This document shows positions 7,845 through 17,166 of a stretch of 64,000 nt of DNA, one piece after another. The stretch is from assembly GCA_017469925.1 (NCBI GenBank), contig JAFUFK010000011.1, forward strand, positions 1 to 64,000. Reading direction: 5' to 3'. How positions within the stretch are numbered: position 1 is the stretch's first letter; each line of letters begins with the position of its first letter. The position numbers and the translations under genes were made by a program. The notes under the pieces are model-generated. The model had not been told where the DNA came from and did no database searches. It was given only the letters and a program-made list of their open reading frames with translations. This DNA comes from Bacteroidaceae bacterium. GTDB taxonomy: Bacteria; Bacteroidota; Bacteroidia; Bacteroidales; Bacteroidaceae.

Positions 7845-7905
7845 AATATATCGAGGCAAAATAAAATCTTTTTGCCGTCACAAGGGTAAAAAGAGTCGAG
7901 ATTAG

Positions 7906-7936
7906 TTGCTACTTTCGAGAAAGAAGTGTAACTTTA
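7906..7936 (+). promoter_or_regulatory. dnaE promoter
   Basis: TTG at 7906-7908, a 20-bp gap and TAACTTTA at 7929-7936. The -7 box differs from TAnnTTTG only at the last base. It lies 31 bp before the dnaE ATG. Confidence 0.6.
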
Positions 7937-7966
7937 TCCCAAATTTCACCTTACTATAGAATTCTT

Positions 7967-10900
7967 ATGCCAGACTTTGTACATCTACATGTGCACACGC
8001 AGTACTCGCTGCTCGACGGACAGGCCAGTATTGCGAAACTGCTGAAGAAAGCCACTGCCGACGGCATGCGAGGCATGGCCATTACCGACCATGGCAACAT
8101 GATGGGGGTGAAGGAGTTTTTCAATGCCTGCAAGAAACTAAATAAGCAACGCAAGGAGGAGGGTCTGGAGCCTTTTAAGCCCATCATCGGCTGCGAAATG
8201 TACGTGGCTCCGCACGCAAAGGAGTCGAAGGACAAGGAACTGGGCGACGGCGTGCGTTACCACCTCATTGTGCTGGCGAAGAACCAGACGGGCTACCACA
8301 ATCTGATAAAGCTTGTCTCAAGGGCTTGGGTCGATGGCTTTTACAACAAGCCCCGAACCGACCACGCCGACCTAGAACGCTACCACGAGGGTCTCATCAT
8401 CTGCTCAGCCTGCCTGGCCGGCGAGGTGCCCCGGAAAATTCATGCCGGCGACGTGGAGGGGGCCGAGGAGACCATCCTTTGGTACAAAAGCATCTTTGGC
8501 GAAGACTACTATCTGGAGTTACAGCGCCACGAAGTCAAGGACCCTCACCAACGTGCCAACCGTGAGACCTATCCCATCCAGCAACAGGTAAACAAGGTTA
8601 TCATAGAACTGGCACATAAGCATGGCATCAAGCTCGTCTGTACCAACGACGTGCACTTTGTTGACGAAGACGATGCCGAGGCCCACGACCGCCTCATTTG
8701 TCTCTCTACCAGCCGAGACCTCGACGACCCCGCCCGCATGCTCTATTCGAAGCAGGAGTGGTTCAAGACACGGGCCGAAATGGAGGCCATCTTCGCTGAC
8801 GTGCCCGAGGCTTTGGAAAACACCATCGAGGTACTCGAAAAGGTGGAGATGTACGACATCGACCACGCTCCCATCATGCCAAACTTCCAAATTCCCGAGA
8901 CGTTCGGAACGGAAGAGGAATATCATAAACGATTTACCGACCAGCAGCTCTTCGACGAGTTTACGCGCGACGAACACGGCAACGTCATTATGTCGCCCGA
9001 AGATGCCGAGAAGAAGGTGCGCAACATGGGCGGGGTGCAGAAACTCTACCGTCTGAAGTTGGAGGCCGACTACCTGACTCACCTAACCATGATTGGGGCC
9101 AAGCGGGTCTATGGCGATCCCGTGTCCGACGAAGTCATGGAACGCCTCACATTCGAACTGCACGTAATGAAGTCGATGGGCTTCCCTGGCTACTTTCTCA
9201 TCGTGCAGGATTACATCAACGCTGCCCGCCACGAACTGGGCGTAAGCGTCGGCCCTGGGCGTGGTTCGGCTGCAGGTAGTGCCGTGGCCTATTGCCTTGG
9301 TATTACGCAGGTCGACCCCATCCGCTACGACCTGCTGTTCGAGCGTTTTCTCAATCCTGACCGTATCTCGCTGCCAGATATCGATGTCGATTTCGACGAC
9401 GACGGTCGCGGCAAGGTGCTCTCGTGGGTAACGCAGAAGTATGGAGAGGAGAAGGTGGCCCATATCATTACCTACGGCACGATGGCCACAAAGATGGCCA
9501 TCAAGGACGTGGCGCGCGTCGAAAAACTGCCGCTCGACACCTCCAACGCCCTCTGCAAACTCATTCCCGACCGCATGCCTGAGGTCAATGGCAAGACCAT
9601 GAAGATGAACCTCCCCAACGTCATCAGCATTGTGCCCGAACTACAACAGGCCGAGGCCTCGCCCGACCCCATCCTGCGCGATACCATCCACTATGCCAAG
9701 AAGTTGGAGGGCAACGTACGCGGTACTGGTGTCCATGCCTGCGGCGTCATCATCTGCCGCGACGATGTTTCGGACTGGGTGCCCATATCGACGGCCGATG
9801 ACAAGGAGTCTGGCGAAAAACTTCTCTGCACACAGTACGAAGGTTCGGTCATTGAGGACACGGGCCTTATCAAGATGGACTTCCTCGGACTGAAGACGCT
9901 CTCGCAAATCAAGGAATGCATACAGAACATCCACGACAGTCTGGGCATCGACATTGACATCGACCACATCGACATCAACGACCCCGCTACCTATAAACTC
10001 TACTGCGACGGACGCACCGTCGGTACGTTCCAGTTTGAATCAGCTGGTATGCAAAAGTATCTGCGAGAACTGCAACCCACGGTCTTCGAAGACCTCATCG
10101 CCATGAATGCCCTCTATCGCCCCGGGCCCATGGACTACATCCCCGACTTTATCGACCGCAAACAGGGCCGCAAGCCCGTCGAGTACGATATCCCTTGCAT
10201 GGAAAAGTACCTCAAGGACACCTATGGTATCACGGTCTATCAGGAGCAGGTCATGCTACTCTCGCGCCAGTTGGCCAACTTCACCCGAGGCGAAAGCGAC
10301 ACTCTGCGCAAGGCCATGGGCAAGAAGTTGAAGGACAAACTGGACCACATGAAGCCCCAGTTCATCAACCAAGGCCAGGCCAACGGCCACGACCCGAAAG
10401 TCTTGGAGAAGATATGGACTGACTGGGAGAAGTTTGCTTCCTACGCCTTCAACAAGAGTCACGCCACTTGCTACTCGTGGGTAGCCTACCAGACGGCCTA
10501 TCTCAAGGCCAACTATCCCGCTCAGTTCATGGCGGGTGTCATGAGCCGAAGCAAGGATATCGCCGAGGTTACCAAGTTCATGAACGAATGTAAGGGCATG
10601 GGCATTGAAACACTCGGTCCCGACGTTAACCTCAGCCGCCACAAGTTCAGCGTTGATCCGAATGGCGACATCCGCTTCGGCCTGACGGCAATCAAGGGAC
10701 TCGGACGCAGTGCAGTCGATGCAATTATTAAGGAACGCGAAAACTGCGGTCCCTATACCGATATCTTCGACTTTGCCAAGCGCATGCCTGCCAGCGCCGT
10801 CAAGCGTAGCGACATCGAATGTCTGGCACTATCCGGAGCCTTCGACTCCTTTGCCCCAGCCATCCATCGCGAACAGTTCTTTGCTCCCAATGCCAAGGGC

Positions 10901-11680
10901 GAAGCTTTCATCGACACGCTTGTACGCTTCGGTATCCAATACCAGCAGGCCGAACAGGAAGCCCAGTTCTCGCTCTTCGGTGGCATGGACGCCATCGACA
11001 TCAATACTCCCGCCATCCCCGAGGCCGCTTCGTGGAGCACGCTCGAACGACTCAACAAGGAGAAGGAGAAGATTGGTATCTACCTCTCGGCCCATCCCCT
11101 CGATGAGTACTCTGTCGTGCTCCGCCACACCTGCAACATGCACGCCAACCAACTCGCCGACCTCACCGAGTTCCAAGGCCACGACGTACGCTTCGGCGGC
11201 ATCGTTACCAATATTCGCAAGGGCATTTCGAAGAAAGGACAGCCCTACGGTATCGTCACCATCGAGGACTACGAGGGCTCCGGCGAACTGCCACTCTTCG
11301 GCGACATGTGGGCCAAGTGGGGCAACTATATGAGCGAAGGCTACACCATCTATGTCAGCGCCTCGGTCCAGCCCGACCGTTTCTCGGGTCGCTTGCGCTT
11401 GCAAATCAACCGCATCGACTTCCTCTCTGACATGCGCGACAAAGCCATCCACTCGCTCACCATCTCCTTCCTGCTCGAAGACCTCGACGACGAGTTCGTC
11501 TTCACCCTCTCCGACTATGCCAAGGCTAATCCCGGTCAGGCGCAACTTATCTTCAACATCCATCAGGTCAGCCACAACGCCAACATCCAAACCGTAGCCA
11601 CCAACCACCGCATAGCCGTTACGCCCCAACTCATCGACCTGCTCGAAAAGACGCCAAACATCACTTACCAAATTACTTAA
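7967..11680 (+). CDS. dnaE: DNA polymerase III alpha subunit
   Basis: 1237 residues, the replicative polymerase catalytic subunit. The N-terminal PHP domain starts FVHLHVHTQYSLLDGQASI with TDHGNMMG. The palm has GPGRGSAAGSAVAY and the catalytic PDIDVDFDDDGRG near residue 470. The fingers/helix-hairpin-helix region follows, and an OB fold (GGIVTNIRKG..KGQPYGIVTIEDY) starts near residue 1080. Length is normal for Bacteroidetes DnaE. Transcribed alone from the upstream promoter, with trxA 45 bp downstream. Confidence 0.97.
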   Translation: MPDFVHLHVHTQYSLLDGQASIAKLLKKATADGMRGMAITDHGNMMGVKEFFNACKKLNKQRKEEGLEPFKPIIGCEMYVAPHAKESKDKELGDGVRYHLIVLAKNQTGYHNLIKLVSRAWVDGFYNKPRTDHADLERYHEGLIICSACLAGEVPRKIHAGDVEGAEETILWYKSIFGEDYYLELQRHEVKDPHQRANRETYPIQQQVNKVIIELAHKHGIKLVCTNDVHFVDEDDAEAHDRLICLSTSRDLDDPARMLYSKQEWFKTRAEMEAIFADVPEALENTIEVLEKVEMYDIDHAPIMPNFQIPETFGTEEEYHKRFTDQQLFDEFTRDEHGNVIMSPEDAEKKVRNMGGVQKLYRLKLEADYLTHLTMIGAKRVYGDPVSDEVMERLTFELHVMKSMGFPGYFLIVQDYINAARHELGVSVGPGRGSAAGSAVAYCLGITQVDPIRYDLLFERFLNPDRISLPDIDVDFDDDGRGKVLSWVTQKYGEEKVAHIITYGTMATKMAIKDVARVEKLPLDTSNALCKLIPDRMPEVNGKTMKMNLPNVISIVPELQQAEASPDPILRDTIHYAKKLEGNVRGTGVHACGVIICRDDVSDWVPISTADDKESGEKLLCTQYEGSVIEDTGLIKMDFLGLKTLSQIKECIQNIHDSLGIDIDIDHIDINDPATYKLYCDGRTVGTFQFESAGMQKYLRELQPTVFEDLIAMNALYRPGPMDYIPDFIDRKQGRKPVEYDIPCMEKYLKDTYGITVYQEQVMLLSRQLANFTRGESDTLRKAMGKKLKDKLDHMKPQFINQGQANGHDPKVLEKIWTDWEKFASYAFNKSHATCYSWVAYQTAYLKANYPAQFMAGVMSRSKDIAEVTKFMNECKGMGIETLGPDVNLSRHKFSVDPNGDIRFGLTAIKGLGRSAVDAIIKERENCGPYTDIFDFAKRMPASAVKRSDIECLALSGAFDSFAPAIHREQFFAPNAKGEAFIDTLVRFGIQYQQAEQEAQFSLFGGMDAIDINTPAIPEAASWSTLERLNKEKEKIGIYLSAHPLDEYSVVLRHTCNMHANQLADLTEFQGHDVRFGGIVTNIRKGISKKGQPYGIVTIEDYEGSGELPLFGDMWAKWGNYMSEGYTIYVSASVQPDRFSGRLRLQINRIDFLSDMRDKAIHSLTISFLLEDLDDEFVFTLSDYAKANPGQAQLIFNIHQVSHNANIQTVATNHRIAVTPQLIDLLEKTPNITYQIT

Positions 11681-11681
11681 C

Positions 11682-11721
11682 CCGCTAAACGATTAAATTC
11701 TTAAACCATTAAACTTTTATA
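11682..11721 (+). repeat. Five NNNNTAAA octamers between dnaE and trxA
   Basis: Exact 8-bp steps: CCGCTAAA, CGATTAAA, TTCTTAAA, CCATTAAA, CTTTTATA (last unit degenerate). The array fills almost the whole 45-bp gap and ends 4 bp before the trxA ATG. Confidence 0.75.
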
Positions 11722-11725
11722 AACT

Positions 11726-12049
11726 ATGGCACTACACATCACATCCGCCAACTACAACGAGATTGTCGGCCAAGGCCGACCCACAGTGATTGACTTCTGG
11801 GCAACCTGGTGCGGCCCCTGCAAGCGCCTTGCCCCCACTATCGAGGAACTTGCCACCGAGTACGCCGGCCGCGTAAACATCGGCAAGTGCGACGTCGAAG
11901 AGGACGGCAACGACGACCTCGCTATGCAGTTCCAGGTCAGCAGCATCCCCTGCCTAATCTTCCTCGACGGCCAAGGCCAGCTCGTCCAGCGCCTCGTAGG
12001 CCTGCAGAGCAAGCCCGCCCTGCAACAGGCTATCGAAAAGTTGCTCTAA
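11726..12049 (+). CDS. trxA: Thioredoxin
   Basis: 107 residues, a single cytoplasmic thioredoxin fold. The active site is WCGPC (Cys29, Cys32) and the cis-Pro is Pro75 in SSIPCLIF. The residue after the cis-Pro is Cys76, where most thioredoxins have Thr; with Cys55 the protein has four cysteines. It carries no signal peptide. Likely a disulfide reductase in the cytosol; a more specialised partner is possible given the extra cysteines. Confidence 0.93.
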   Translation: MALHITSANYNEIVGQGRPTVIDFWATWCGPCKRLAPTIEELATEYAGRVNIGKCDVEEDGNDDLAMQFQVSSIPCLIFLDGQGQLVQRLVGLQSKPALQQAIEKLL

Positions 12050-12084
12050 CCGTTAACCATTAAACGTTAACCGTTAAACTTTTA
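12050..12084 (+). repeat. Five NNNTTAA heptamers between trxA and the next gene
   Basis: CCGTTAA, CCATTAA, ACGTTAA, CCGTTAA, ACTTTTA at exactly 7 bp, ending 6 bp before the next ATG. The preceding 7 bases, GCTCTAA, hold the trxA stop and keep the phase, so the series may start inside trxA. Confidence 0.75.
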
Positions 12085-12090
12085 TACATT

Positions 12091-12423
12091 ATGGCTGATT
12101 TCGAAGACGAACTGCTGCAGGACGCCGAAGACGACCGCCGCACTGTGGAGTACATCCAGAATTACCTGCCCCAGGAACTCAAGGACAAGTTCACCGAAGA
12201 GCAACTCTACTACTTCCTCGACGTCATCGTCGATTACTATGCCGAAAGTGGCATCCTCGAGGCGGAACCTGACGAGGACGGCTCCATCGACATCGACGTA
12301 GAGCAGATTGCCCAACACCTCGCCCAGCAAGCCCGCAAGGACGGGATGGGAGAGTTCTCGGCCGAAGACCTCCGCTGGGTCGTAGAGGGAGAGATGGAAT
12401 ACGCCGAGCAGCAAGAGCAATAA
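12091..12423 (+). CDS. Small acidic protein of unknown function
   Basis: 110 residues, strongly acidic, no signal peptide or membrane segment. It reads as mostly helical (DDRRTVEYIQNYLPQELKDKF, then LYYFLDVIVDYYAESG). I do not recognise a characterised family. It follows trxA by 41 bp on the same strand behind a 7-bp repeat leader, so co-transcription with trxA is likely. No catalytic motif is visible. Confidence 0.75.
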   Translation: MADFEDELLQDAEDDRRTVEYIQNYLPQELKDKFTEEQLYYFLDVIVDYYAESGILEAEPDEDGSIDIDVEQIAQHLAQQARKDGMGEFSAEDLRWVVEGEMEYAEQQEQ

Positions 12424-12535
12424 CCAAACTTGCTTGGGGATTGCCGAGTCGCGAGGTGCAAAGACGAAGTCAATACACCGACAGCCTCGACGACGAGAGA
12501 GACGGTCTGCCAGGAACTCCTTGTTGGTTGCTGGG

Positions 12536-12589
12536 TTAGATTATCATGCCCAGAATCAGCAATGAGATGGCGGGTAAGATCCGTTTCAT
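12536..12589 (-). pseudogene. Possible remnant of a secreted-protein start (17 codons)
   Basis: Reverse strand from ATG at 12589 reads MKRILPAISLLILGMII and then stops. This looks like the n- and h-regions of a signal peptide without a mature protein. It lies just after the 3' end of the BspA-like gene, whose own start is also MKRN. It could be a decayed gene start or chance. Confidence 0.3.
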
Positions 12590-12601
12590 ATTGCTCTATG
12601 T

Positions 12602-15600
12602 TTAAGGTCTTACAATAAGTTTCTGTCTGCCGCGGATGTAGAGGCCGCGCTGGGGGTGCTGGGTCAGGCGGCGACCCGTGAGGTCGTAGATGGGCAGGTC
12701 GGTGGCGCTGCCACGAACAGGGCTGATGCCGTTGCCGTCGAAGGGCAAACGGAAGTGGGCCACGAAGGCCTCGTCGTCGTTCTCCAGCGTCAGGGTGTAG
12801 TCACCCTCGGGATATTCGCTCAGGCGGATGTCGAGAGTCAACAGGTTGTCGGTTCCCAACGTCTGCGAGAAGGCAACCTCTCCAGTGGCATTCGTTATCG
12901 TAGCGCGGTACTGACCGCTCAGTCCGTTCACGCCGAGGCTGGCCATCAGGTCGTCGAACTCGCCCTCTACCCTATCGCCGCCGTCCGCTGCCGCTGGTAC
13001 ACGATAGGCCGTCGGACGCGTCTTCACCACATGTGTGAAGTCCAACTTCTGCTTCTTGACTTCGCTGGCCACGTCCTCATCCCAGTACTGGCTAATGTCC
13101 TCGGTCAGGCTCACATCATTATATAAGGTATCAGTCCCTACGATGCAGGACATAAGGTGTTCGTAGTCATTCTCTTCCAACATCCGCTCCAGACTCTTCA
13201 AGGGGGCGATGCTGCTGCCCACACCCTCTATGTATTCCGAGGGATAGGAGGCTGTTGCATAAGAGGGTGTACCCATTTCTGCCTTTACGTCCAAGTCGAG
13301 ATACTCGAATACATCCAGTTTCGTAACCACACCCTCATAGGCATCCTTTTTCTGATAGGATTTTCCTGCAATGGTGCAACCGAGTATTTGCCAGTTCCGG
13401 TAGAAGTAGGGACTGCAAATCCAGGTCGTATCCCCTGTTTCGGCAGCGAAATCATAAAGCGGTGCTTCGTACCCAATCTCAGGGTATTCGCAAAAGACGA
13501 TGCGGTCATTTTCGTAGAGAGCGGCAACGTATTCAGCCGTGCGGGCTTCCGCCGTCTCAGTACGGCGCATCAACTTATGGGCATGCTGCCCGTTTAGCAG
13601 GGTGGTGTCGCCGTCGAAATAGTAATAGCGCAGGTCTTTGGCCTGTTGGTTGTCAACGTTCATGTTGCCTACCTTCCACACCTTGCCCTCCTCCACAAAG
13701 GGACGGTAGTCGGAGGATGAGCGCCAGGGCACTTCATGTTCACCACTGTAATCAATAGCAATAAATTTGTAGTTGGTATATTCGGCGAGGAAGTGCAGGT
13801 CGAAGTAGAGGTCTATCGTACAGAAGTCCCCACAGTCCGTAGTAGGCTCAACCTCCTCCTTTTCCACGGAGATTTGGTACGTGGCGTTATCGTCTTTGTA
13901 CGGACTTATCTTGCAGTAAACATAGTTGTTGGGGCCGCATTGTATCCACATGCCGCCCCATACGTGCAGTCGTTTGTCCACAATCTCGTAGTTCAGTTCG
14001 TCGTGACCGTAGTAGTTCGCGAGATAGTCTTCCTCGGAAACCTTATCGCCTTTCACAAGTTCCTGACCGAATACGAAATGGCCTCCGCCCCAGACTCCCC
14101 ATATATCAAAGGGATAGAAACCCGAAATATCGCCATCCTCCCAATCCAATCTTGCCATATAGGCCACACTGTAGGACCAAGAACTGGGGGCAGTATTAGA
14201 CACCCATCCCTCCATTGGGCCTTGCCAATCGCCAATGCCCTCTATCCACGTGTGTCCCTGATGCAATCCATTGCCGCCGTGAGCAGCATCGACGGAACTG
14301 AACGTGATGGTGTGCAGGCGGTTGCCCTTCACTACTACCTCACCTTTGCGAGTTACCACACATCGGTCCGCATAAATGCCCCAACCGATATCGAACGTAT
14401 CGCCAACCTCGAGTGTAAAGTCGTAGGCAAGATGCTCCTGTTGCGTCTGTTCGTCATAGACATAGACTCGGCGCTCCTCCTCGCGGAACAGACCACATAG
14501 TTTTTCCTTGTCATAGGAGCCACTATAAAGGCGGGAGAGATCGTTTTTATACATAGGCATATAGGTCTTCCCATCTATCTCTACCTCCGTTGTCGCTGGT
14601 CCAAACAAGTAATCGTCTTCCGAAGAGTACGGTCCCTCGCAAAAGCCTAGTACATGCCACTGCCTATAATTCTCCACAAAGGGGCGGTAGCCATCCGGGG
14701 CTTTGGGGCCCTCGCAGTAGAGGGTGTCAATCGTGTTTCTGTCATTCCATATTTGATAAAGCCCTTTCTTGAAGTTAGGATACTTCAACTCAAAGTCACT
14801 ATATACATCTCCACTTGCATAGATAATATGCGGATGCATTTGCTCAATTTTCATGGCAATAAGATTGTCCTCGGTTATTCGTATTTCTGCACAGGTTGGC
14901 GATGTTTCATCAGAATTATTGTACGAGCCTGAGATGTAAAGTGTATCACCCAAGAAGGTATATGTCCACGGTTTGGGAGTACTATAGGTAGTTTCCGATG
15001 GCTTTATATGCGTCATTTTATAGTCCTCGTCATCGATGTCAAACATGATGTCCTCACCACGATGTTGATAGGTGTGGCACACAGCAACGCGGTTGGGGCG
15101 CTCAGGGAAGTTGCGGAGTCCTTCAGTCACAGACATCGGCAAGATGCCCCAGCAGAGGGAACCTGCGCCCTCCACCCATATATCTTCTTTAGTCCCATCC
15201 TCTGAGTGGAGACGTAAGGCCTTGGGAGTAACCTCTTCTTGATAGTTGCATACATTTTCTCTGAAATCGTCGAAGCAATCGGTTGCCGTAACAACATAGC
15301 GTTCCCCCGTGAGGTCGGTAAACACGTCACCAGTCTTCAGCCCATAGTCGAACAGCAAGACATCCCTCCCTTGTTGGGGGGAATAGAGATATACCTTATC
15401 GCCCTCCTGCCGATAATAAAGAGTATCGACGGGTGTTTCATTAATCGTGCCCTTCAGCACACTATAGTTTGAGGTTATCGACCTATCCCGAACAAACAAC
15501 ATCGTGTAGATTTTATTGTCAATAAGGTCTTTGTCTTCCATCTTGCAGACCTTGTATGACAGATAGTCACTATCGCGATAGTATCGGGTATCCCATTGGT

Positions 15601-17146
15601 GGGCCATTCTTGCGGTCGGGTATGTAAGTTTCTCCTCCTCATAGTCTGGATTGGCCGGGTCTATGATTTTGGGGAAATCTCTCCACACATGAGCCACCCG
15701 GTAATAGAGGCCGCTGCCCGCAGGTACATGCAAGCGCACGTCATTACTCATGTTTCCACCATATAGAACCGCGCTAAAGGGAGACACCTTAGTATAATAA
15801 TCATCATGAGCACGATTCTCCAAGGACAAGGGCTTCGCTTGAGCCACGCGTACGGCCTTCAACCATTTGTTATCGGCGAAGACTCCCTCGCCAATATATT
15901 TAACGTTTTCGCCGAACGATATAGAGTCAACACAGCTCTTCTGAAAGGCAAAGTGCCCTATCGTGTCCAGGCTTTCTGGAAGGGAGAAGTTGGCAAGCGA
16001 AGAACAATCCCTAAATGCATTATCACAAATCTTATGTACCCTCCCCGACATGGTTATCGTCTTCAATTGGTTAAAGTCCGAATACGGCTTTTCTGGTATG
16101 ACCTCCATGTCCAGCATAAGGCCCTCGACATTCTTCGTACCACTGAACGCCCCATCCCCATACGACAAGTTTTCATTAGAAGTAACCACGAGCGACCGTA
16201 GTTGGGGACATTCGCCAAAGGCATAGGAAGCTACCCGCTTTACCGAAGCGGGAATCGCGAGAGATGTCATCTGGTCAGACTTCCACAACGCATAACTACC
16301 TACAGAAGTAACATCATAGGCCTTGCCCTCATACGTGACCGTTTCGGGGATAGCCACATCGCCTATCGGCTGCCGTGGTCCTCTGACCACCTGACACGTA
16401 CCATCTTCATAAAACTCGTAGTACAGGCCGCCGAAGGACTCTGGCTCCGGGAACTCATCAGGTATATCACCGACATGCGCCTCGGCCTCTGCCGCCGTGG
16501 CATAAGGAACAAGAATCAATTTGCACAGCGACAATTGGCGAGTATATATCTTCTCGCGATAAGTCATGCTAGACGGGCCATAACTCAACACCGCCAACTT
16601 CACCACATGGCTCTCCGCAGGGAAAGCCTTTTGCAACAGGATGGTATCCATCCGTTCGCCACTGCTTACATAGCAACACTCATTATTGGGCTGAGCCAGA
16701 ATGACGTCGGCGTTCTCTATCCCGCTATCGGCCGTCACCGGGTTGGGGTTCGACCATTGAGTCGTAGTGAAACGATTCGCATCCTCGTCGTATATGCGGA
16801 ACCTCAGTTGGAACCACGCAGGCAAATGCTGCTCCGATGCCGGCACGGTTACCAAATAGGCATTATAGTAGGCCTTTGGGGTAAGGTTCCAAAACACAAA
16901 ATCCACTTCCGTCTGGCTCGAACTCACCTTAGGCGTCACCTTCAGATAAGGAATATTGTCGCCAGCACCGTTGTCCCAATGTCCTACGCTATAGTTCATG
17001 GTTTCCTCACCATACGAATTCGTGGGAACCTCGTAATAGAGAGAGTCCGTGCACGCAATCTCCATGGGATAAAGTCTTGTGGTCTGTGCCTGTCCTCCCA
17101 GTGCTATCAGGGAGGCAAGGGCAGTGAGAAATAGATTCCTTTTCAT
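12602..17146 (-). CDS. BspA-like leucine-rich-repeat surface protein, T9SS-type tail
   Basis: 1514 residues. The signal peptide ends LIALGGQA, leaving Gln as predicted first mature residue. Residues about 240-450 hold LRR_5/BspA-type repeats (SVGSYALWKSDQMTSLAIPA, ICDNAFRDCSSLANFSLPE). The middle has several repeated extracellular modules of unknown fold, each opening with a GYRPFVENYRQW or DYRPFVEEGKVW segment. The last ~45 residues (LPIYDLTGRRLTQ..RGLYIRGRQKLIVRP) resemble T9SS type A sorting tails, so surface export is expected. It is preceded at 20 bp by a TPR-HTH regulator. Function is probably adhesion or binding, by analogy with BspA. Confidence 0.85.
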   Translation of the reverse strand: MKRNLFLTALASLIALGGQAQTTRLYPMEIACTDSLYYEVPTNSYGEETMNYSVGHWDNGAGDNIPYLKVTPKVSSSQTEVDFVFWNLTPKAYYNAYLVTVPASEQHLPAWFQLRFRIYDEDANRFTTTQWSNPNPVTADSGIENADVILAQPNNECCYVSSGERMDTILLQKAFPAESHVVKLAVLSYGPSSMTYREKIYTRQLSLCKLILVPYATAAEAEAHVGDIPDEFPEPESFGGLYYEFYEDGTCQVVRGPRQPIGDVAIPETVTYEGKAYDVTSVGSYALWKSDQMTSLAIPASVKRVASYAFGECPQLRSLVVTSNENLSYGDGAFSGTKNVEGLMLDMEVIPEKPYSDFNQLKTITMSGRVHKICDNAFRDCSSLANFSLPESLDTIGHFAFQKSCVDSISFGENVKYIGEGVFADNKWLKAVRVAQAKPLSLENRAHDDYYTKVSPFSAVLYGGNMSNDVRLHVPAGSGLYYRVAHVWRDFPKIIDPANPDYEEEKLTYPTARMAHQWDTRYYRDSDYLSYKVCKMEDKDLIDNKIYTMLFVRDRSITSNYSVLKGTINETPVDTLYYRQEGDKVYLYSPQQGRDVLLFDYGLKTGDVFTDLTGERYVVTATDCFDDFRENVCNYQEEVTPKALRLHSEDGTKEDIWVEGAGSLCWGILPMSVTEGLRNFPERPNRVAVCHTYQHRGEDIMFDIDDEDYKMTHIKPSETTYSTPKPWTYTFLGDTLYISGSYNNSDETSPTCAEIRITEDNLIAMKIEQMHPHIIYASGDVYSDFELKYPNFKKGLYQIWNDRNTIDTLYCEGPKAPDGYRPFVENYRQWHVLGFCEGPYSSEDDYLFGPATTEVEIDGKTYMPMYKNDLSRLYSGSYDKEKLCGLFREEERRVYVYDEQTQQEHLAYDFTLEVGDTFDIGWGIYADRCVVTRKGEVVVKGNRLHTITFSSVDAAHGGNGLHQGHTWIEGIGDWQGPMEGWVSNTAPSSWSYSVAYMARLDWEDGDISGFYPFDIWGVWGGGHFVFGQELVKGDKVSEEDYLANYYGHDELNYEIVDKRLHVWGGMWIQCGPNNYVYCKISPYKDDNATYQISVEKEEVEPTTDCGDFCTIDLYFDLHFLAEYTNYKFIAIDYSGEHEVPWRSSSDYRPFVEEGKVWKVGNMNVDNQQAKDLRYYYFDGDTTLLNGQHAHKLMRRTETAEARTAEYVAALYENDRIVFCEYPEIGYEAPLYDFAAETGDTTWICSPYFYRNWQILGCTIAGKSYQKKDAYEGVVTKLDVFEYLDLDVKAEMGTPSYATASYPSEYIEGVGSSIAPLKSLERMLEENDYEHLMSCIVGTDTLYNDVSLTEDISQYWDEDVASEVKKQKLDFTHVVKTRPTAYRVPAAADGGDRVEGEFDDLMASLGVNGLSGQYRATITNATGEVAFSQTLGTDNLLTLDIRLSEYPEGDYTLTLENDDEAFVAHFRLPFDGNGISPVRGSATDLPIYDLTGRRLTQHPQRGLYIRGRQKLIVRP

Positions 17147-17166
17147 GTCGCTATTGTTTTTGTGTG

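Noticed and set aside
12430-12618. Small plus-strand frame between the gene at 12091 and the BspA-like gene
   Set aside because: No leader, no motif, and it overlaps the 3' end of the BspA-like gene.
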